Positions 59,562 to 64,000 of a DNA stretch of 64,000 bases are shown here, piece by piece. The notes beneath the pieces are model-generated. The model ran no database searches. It was not told the origin of the DNA and saw only the letters and a program-made list of their open reading frames with translations. Both the position numbers and the translations under genes were made by a program. The DNA comes from Stappia indica. GTDB taxonomy: Bacteria > Pseudomonadota > Alphaproteobacteria > Rhizobiales > Stappiaceae. The number at the start of each line of letters is the position of its first letter. The stretch's first letter is position 1. The stretch is from NCBI RefSeq assembly GCF_009789575.1, contig NZ_CP046908.1:1488001-1552000 (forward strand), written 5' to 3'.

Positions 59562-60704
59562 TCAGGGCGCGCCGGAAATCCGGTAGATCGCGCCCTCTCC
59601 CTCGTCGGTCGAGAACCACAGCGCCCCGTCCGGCCCGTTGCGCAGGGTGCGGATGCGCCCGTACTCGCCGGCGATCAGCTGCTCTTCGGAGACGACCTTG
59701 CCGCCCGCGACCTCCAGCCGCGAGATCAACTGGTCCTTGAGCGCCCCGACGAACAGGTCGCCGCGCCACTGCGGCACCGCATCGCCGGTGTAGAAGGCCA
59801 TGCCCGACGGCGCGATGGACGGATCCCAGTAATGCACCGGCTGCTCGTAGCCCTCCGCCTTGGTGCCGACGCCGATGCTGAGGCCCGAATAGTGCCGGCC
59901 GTAGGAGATCACCGGCCAGCCGTAGTTCTTGCCGGCTTGCGGGATGTTGATCTCGTCGCCGCCGCGCGCACCGTGCTCCACGGTCCACAAGACGCCAGTC
60001 TCCGGCTCGATGGCCGCGCCCTGGATGTTGCGATGGCCGGTCGACCAGATCTCGGGCAGCGCCTGCCCGCCATCCGCAAACGGATTGTCCGACGGGATAG
60101 AGCCGTCGGCAGCGATCCTGAGCACCGAACCCGCATGGTCCTGCGGATCCTGCGCCCGGTCCTCTTCGCCGCGATCTCCCAGCGTGACGAAAAGCGTACC
60201 GTCGGGCGCCGGGACGATGCGGGAGCCGAAATGCCGTCCGCCGGACGTCTTGCGGTTCATGCTCGCAAGGACCTTCACGTCCTCCAGCCGCGCAGCACCG
60301 TCGGCGACCACCAGCCGGGCGCGCGCGGCGGCCGTGCCTGCCCCGCCCTGCCCCGGCTCGGAAAACGTGAAATAGACCGTGCCGGTGTCGCCGTAGTCCG
60401 GGGCGACGACGAGATCGAGCAAGCCGCCCTGCCCGGAGGCACGAACCTCCGGCACGCCGGCGACCTCGATGCGGCTGTCGCCATCCGGCGAGACGAGCAG
60501 CATCCGCCCGTCGACCTCGTTCACCAGCAGCGAGCCGTCGGGAAGGAAGTCGAAGCCCCAGGGATAGGAAAGATCACCGACGACCTGTTCGACCGAGAAA
60601 CGGACATCGCCGGCCGTGTGGACGGACTGGGCGGAAACGCTGACGCAGGCGGCGGCAAGAACTGCGCTGCCCGCAAGGACGGTGGTGGCCAATCGCAAAG
60701 ACAT
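59562..60704 (-). CDS. PQQ-dependent sugar dehydrogenase (Asd/YliI-like)
   Basis: A 380-residue exported six-bladed propeller enzyme. The signal peptide is about 1-25 (ends SVSAQ). LSYPWGFDFLPDGSLLVNE, GGRHFGSRIVPAPDGTLFVTLGDRG, STGHRNIQGAAIEPETGVLWTVEHGARGGDEIN (broken across the active-site His) and a final WFSTDEGEGAIYRI match soluble aldose-sugar dehydrogenases. It oxidises sugars at C1 using PQQ and a metal; electron acceptor unknown. No pqq genes lie in the window. A divergent or distal promoter is not clear. Confidence 0.9.
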   Translation of the reverse strand: MSLRLATTVLAGSAVLAAACVSVSAQSVHTAGDVRFSVEQVVGDLSYPWGFDFLPDGSLLVNEVDGRMLLVSPDGDSRIEVAGVPEVRASGQGGLLDLVVAPDYGDTGTVYFTFSEPGQGGAGTAAARARLVVADGAARLEDVKVLASMNRKTSGGRHFGSRIVPAPDGTLFVTLGDRGEEDRAQDPQDHAGSVLRIAADGSIPSDNPFADGGQALPEIWSTGHRNIQGAAIEPETGVLWTVEHGARGGDEINIPQAGKNYGWPVISYGRHYSGLSIGVGTKAEGYEQPVHYWDPSIAPSGMAFYTGDAVPQWRGDLFVGALKDQLISRLEVAGGKVVSEEQLIAGEYGRIRTLRNGPDGALWFSTDEGEGAIYRISGAP

Positions 60705-60786
60705 TCTCCCTCGGCATGATCCCGAACCCCGTTACGGATAGCTAGGGTGCGGACAAGCGAAGACAATCAGTCCTTGCGATGGAACG

Positions 60787-60815
60787 GCACGGGGCGCACC
60801 GCAAGCGCCCCGTGC
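60787..60815 (-). terminator. Hairpin downstream of the EF-G paralogue
   Basis: Eleven-base perfect arms GCACGGGGCGC / GCGCCCCGTGC with an ACCGCAA loop just after the stop of the minus-strand gene. No T-run, so only a probable terminator. Confidence 0.55.
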
Positions 60816-60825
60816 ACGCGTCGTC

Positions 60826-62895
60826 TTACGCGGCCTGACGGCCGTGCCGTGCAAGCACCAGGTCGGCGGCCTTGCCCGTCAGCTCCGCCAGATGGTCGAA
60901 GCGGCTGGAATAGGTCGCGACGCCCGCAGTCGCCGAGCGCAGTTCGACGATGAGCCCGGACAGCTCGGTCGCCGGTATCAGGGCCTGCACCTCGTCCCAG
61001 CCGCTCCAGCCGGATCTTGCATCGAAGCCGAGAAGCTGCCCGCGCCGGGCCGAGACGATGGCGTTGATCCGCGCCGTCGCCTCGCTCGGGCAGGCGATGG
61101 TGACCTGATGGACAGGCTCCAGCAGCACCGGCCGGCAGTCCGGCAACCCCTCGCGCATCGCCTGGATCGCCGCCATGCGGAATGCCTGATCCGAGGAATC
61201 GACGCTGTGATAGGACCCGTCGGTGAGCGTCACCGCGATGTCGACGGTCGGAAAGCCGAGCGTACCGGTCTTCAGGGCCTCCTCGACGCCCGCACGCACC
61301 GACGGGATGTATTGCTTGGGAATGACGCCGCCGGTGATCGTGTCATTGAAGACGAAGCCCTCGCCGCGCCCGAGCGGACGGATGTCGATGGCAACGTCGC
61401 CGAACTGGCCGTGGCCGCCCGACTGCTTCTTGTGGCGGGCGCGTACCGAGGCCCCCGCGCGGATCGTCTCGCGATAGGGGATCGCGGGGTCGCCGGTTTC
61501 CACCGCAAGGCCGTATTTGCCGGTCAGCCGCTCCAGCGCGACGCGCAGATGCATCTCGCCCTGGCCGTCGAGACGGGTCTCGCCCGTGTCCTGGGCCTGG
61601 GTGACGACCAGCGCCGGATCCTCCTCGCAGAGTTTCGCAAGGGCCGCGGAGAGCTTCACCTCGTCGCGGCGCTCGCGCGGCGAGATCGCGAGGCCGAGCA
61701 CCGGCTGCGGCATCTCCAGCGGCGCCAGCTGCGGCGCCGGGGCCGATCCGCCCAATGTGTCGCCGGTGTTGACGCCGTCGAGCTTGCCGAGCCCTACCGT
61801 ATCACCGGCCTCGGCCTGCGGGCGCTTCGACGCCTGCTGTCCGTTCACCCGGTAGAAGCCGGAAATGCGCACCTGTTCGCCGTCGGGCCGGGTCAGCGTG
61901 TCGGCGTCTGAAAGCCGGCCGCAGAGGAGCCGCCCGACCGACAGCTTGCCGGCATGCAGCGTGTGCACCGTCTTGAGGATCTGCACCACGGGTCCGTCCG
62001 TCTCCTCGAGACCGAGGCGCGCACGGGTGGCGGCGACGCCCGGCGCGTCGTGACGCAGCGCCTTGAGCAGCCGGCCGACGCCGTTGCCATGCTCGGCCGA
62101 GCCGAACAGCACCGGGCAGATCAGTCCCTCGCGCATTTCCCCGCCGATATCGGCGAAGATCCGTTCGCGCTCAGGGGCGATGTCCTCCAGCAGCGATTCC
62201 ATCAACACGTCGTCATGGTCGGCCAGCGTCTCCAGCATGGAGAAGCGCGCCTCGACCTCGCGTGCCATCGCCTCGTTCGGAATGTTGATGACCTGGCTCT
62301 CGGCGAGCTCGCGGTAGACATAGGCCCGCTCCAGCGCGAGATCGATGAAACCGGTGGCGATGCCCTCGTTCCAGATCGGGATCTGGCGCAGCACCAGCGG
62401 CACGGCCGAGGCCGGCTGCAGCATGGCCAGCACGTCGCGCAGCCGCGAGGACGTACGGTCGATCTTGTTGAGGAAGAGCAGGCGCGGGATGCCGCGATCC
62501 TCCAGCTGCTTGAGGATCACCTGCAGCGCCGGAACCTTCTTCTCGTCGGCTTCCGCGACGACGACGGCCAGGTCGATGCCGGGCATGACACCGACCATGT
62601 CGCCGAGAAAGTCGACAGCCCCCGGACAGTCGAGAAAGGTGAACCGCTCGCCCAGATGTTCCGCCTCGGCCACGTTGACCTCGACGCTCATGGCATGGGC
62701 GCGTGCTTCCGGCGCACCGTCGCCCACCGTGTTGCCGGCTCCCACCGTTCCCTGTCTTGCTATGGCCCCTGTGCGGGCGAGCACCGCTTCCAGCAGCGTG
62801 GTCTTGCCGCTGCCGAACGGCCCGAAGATCCCGATGCACCGGGGCCCCGTTTCCCTGCCGCCGGCTGCACCGCCATTCACCCTGTCTGCGCCCAT
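60826..62895 (-). CDS. Elongation factor G-like paralogue with degenerate GTPase motifs
   Basis: A 689-residue protein with the five-domain EF-G plan. The P-loop GPFGSGKT (25-32) and NKID (143-146) are kept. The switch-II motif is DCPGAVDF, with Ala93 in place of the catalytic histidine of canonical DTPGHVDF. The RGITI switch-I signature is missing. Domain IV (SGGHGQFGDVAIDIRPL, GGVIPKQYIPSV) and domain V are recognisable. GTP hydrolysis should be slow. A ribosome-associated regulatory role is possible. The real start is 62895, after AAGGAG; the open frame to 63006 runs through a hairpin. Confidence 0.85.
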   Translation of the reverse strand: MGADRVNGGAAGGRETGPRCIGIFGPFGSGKTTLLEAVLARTGAIARQGTVGAGNTVGDGAPEARAHAMSVEVNVAEAEHLGERFTFLDCPGAVDFLGDMVGVMPGIDLAVVVAEADEKKVPALQVILKQLEDRGIPRLLFLNKIDRTSSRLRDVLAMLQPASAVPLVLRQIPIWNEGIATGFIDLALERAYVYRELAESQVINIPNEAMAREVEARFSMLETLADHDDVLMESLLEDIAPERERIFADIGGEMREGLICPVLFGSAEHGNGVGRLLKALRHDAPGVAATRARLGLEETDGPVVQILKTVHTLHAGKLSVGRLLCGRLSDADTLTRPDGEQVRISGFYRVNGQQASKRPQAEAGDTVGLGKLDGVNTGDTLGGSAPAPQLAPLEMPQPVLGLAISPRERRDEVKLSAALAKLCEEDPALVVTQAQDTGETRLDGQGEMHLRVALERLTGKYGLAVETGDPAIPYRETIRAGASVRARHKKQSGGHGQFGDVAIDIRPLGRGEGFVFNDTITGGVIPKQYIPSVRAGVEEALKTGTLGFPTVDIAVTLTDGSYHSVDSSDQAFRMAAIQAMREGLPDCRPVLLEPVHQVTIACPSEATARINAIVSARRGQLLGFDARSGWSGWDEVQALIPATELSGLIVELRSATAGVATYSSRFDHLAELTGKAADLVLARHGRQAA

Positions 62896-62963
62896 GTCGC
62901 GTCTCCTTCTCCCGTCGGCCCCGCAGGGCCGCGTGTTGTCAGGAGGAGCCGGGCGCGGCTGAC

Positions 62964-63040
62964 CTAGTGTGGTGAACTTGAAATACGCCTCACTTTGGCA
63001 GCACACCCAGAGCGTATTTCAAATTCGAAAACCACACTGG
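62964..63040. repeat. Long imperfect inverted repeat 1
   Basis: The 5' arm CTAGTGTGGT-GAAC-TTGAAATACGC (62964-62988) pairs with the 3' arm GCGTATTTCAA-ATTCGAAA-ACCACACTGG (63012-63040). The outer 8 and inner 11 bases pair; the middle is asymmetric (four against eight bases). No gene overlaps. Confidence 0.85.
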
Positions 63041-63052
63041 AAACATAAACTT

Positions 63053-63130
63053 GCCAGTCACTTCTTTGAATCCGAAGTTCGTTCAGAGCATGCCGCCGAA
63101 TGCGACGAACTTCAGATTCGGGTGACTGGC
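63053..63130. repeat. Long imperfect inverted repeat 2
   Basis: The 5' arm GCCAGTCAC-TTCTTT-GAATC-C-GAAGTTCGT (63053-63082) pairs with the 3' arm (63104-63130) through GCCAGTCAC, GAATC and GAAGTTCGT blocks. Again one arm has extra bases. It lies 12 bp after inverted repeat 1. The rest of 62896-63320 holds only the aminotransferase terminator. Confidence 0.85.
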
Positions 63131-63261
63131 GGCACCGCGCACCGGCGCCGCCGCCCGCCAACAGCGGGCGGACGCTCATCGTCGCGCCGATACCGCAGCG
63201 AACGCAAGGGAAACATGTGCCGCACTGCGGCACGGACGGGCCGACGGGCCGCGAAACGAAA

Positions 63262-63291
63262 CCGGCCGGCGACATTGCTGCCGCCGGCCGG
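63262..63291 (-). terminator. Terminator of the aminotransferase gene
   Basis: Ten-base arms CCGGCCGGCG / CGCCGGCCGG (63262-63271, 63282-63291); TTTCGTTTCG follows on the minus strand. Confidence 0.75.
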
Positions 63292-63320
63292 AGGAAAGGC
63301 TCGAAAGCGCCTTGCGCGAC

Positions 63321-64000
<680 letters not shown>

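Overview
The window is GC-rich, densely packed DNA from an alphaproteobacterium. The best guess is Hyphomicrobiales, near Stappia/Roseibium/Pannonibacter. That rests on housekeeping content and order (YqeY-dnaG-rpoD, carA, carB-greA, Lrp, ELM1-family gene, trxB and a LysR gene), a candidate CtrA site of the form TTAA-N7-TTAA, two TRAP transporter operons and a cuckoo-type small RNA. The genus is inference. There is no rRNA; one tRNA is present, tRNA-Ile(CAU).

Layout. Positions 150-14480 are a catabolic region for an unidentified carboxylic acid: an acyl-CoA ligase, a quinone-oxidoreductase-like enzyme, a hotdog thioesterase, two adjacent acyl-CoA dehydrogenases that look like a heteromeric pair, an enoyl-CoA hydratase, a fused tandem GntR regulator, a TRAP importer with its own divergent GntR regulator, two SDR dehydrogenases and a NIPSNAP protein. 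Positions 14983-22368 hold surface and signalling genes: a HAF-repeat autotransporter with a (Gly-Gly-Thr)17 linker, a NarL-type two-component pair and a soluble three-PAS chemoreceptor ending in PilZ. Positions 22472-30125 carry the tRNA, an AI-2E-type permease, a second TRAP operon, a SIMPL protein, an acetyltransferase and speD-speE. Positions 30517-31693 are one IS110-family element inside an intergenic repeat. Positions 31875-34789 hold an MSOX-like flavoenzyme, a SnoaL-like protein, a VOC protein and a TetR regulator. Positions 34888-49356 carry rpoD, dnaG, yqeY, carA, MerR, AraC and XRE-type regulators, carB and greA. Positions 50775-52521 are an AT-rich islet with a Tle1/DUF2235-like hydrolase. 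From 52591 to the end come Lrp, ELM1-like, trxB, LysR, a small RNA, msrP, an MFS pump, a PQQ-type sugar dehydrogenase, a degenerate EF-G paralogue and a partial aspartate aminotransferase.

The strongest observation is the IS110 element. Its ends can be read by comparing the interrupted repeat with intact copies at 41.9-42.6 kb. The non-coding stretch upstream of the transposase folds into a bridge-RNA-like shape. One internal loop matches the target (CCGGGAT and GTCATC) and the other matches the element ends (GAGTTGAT and CGAACAATC). The target is a dispersed palindromic intergenic repeat, so many insertion sites should exist in this genome.

Two intergenic stretches (41.7-42.6 kb and 49.6-50.7 kb) are filled with the same repeat family. 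Other notable elements are a 136-nt small RNA candidate with a CCTCCTCCC loop, twin ATTGyATGCAAT operators exactly 73 bp apart, a TetR operator array and two long imperfect hairpins beside the EF-G paralogue.
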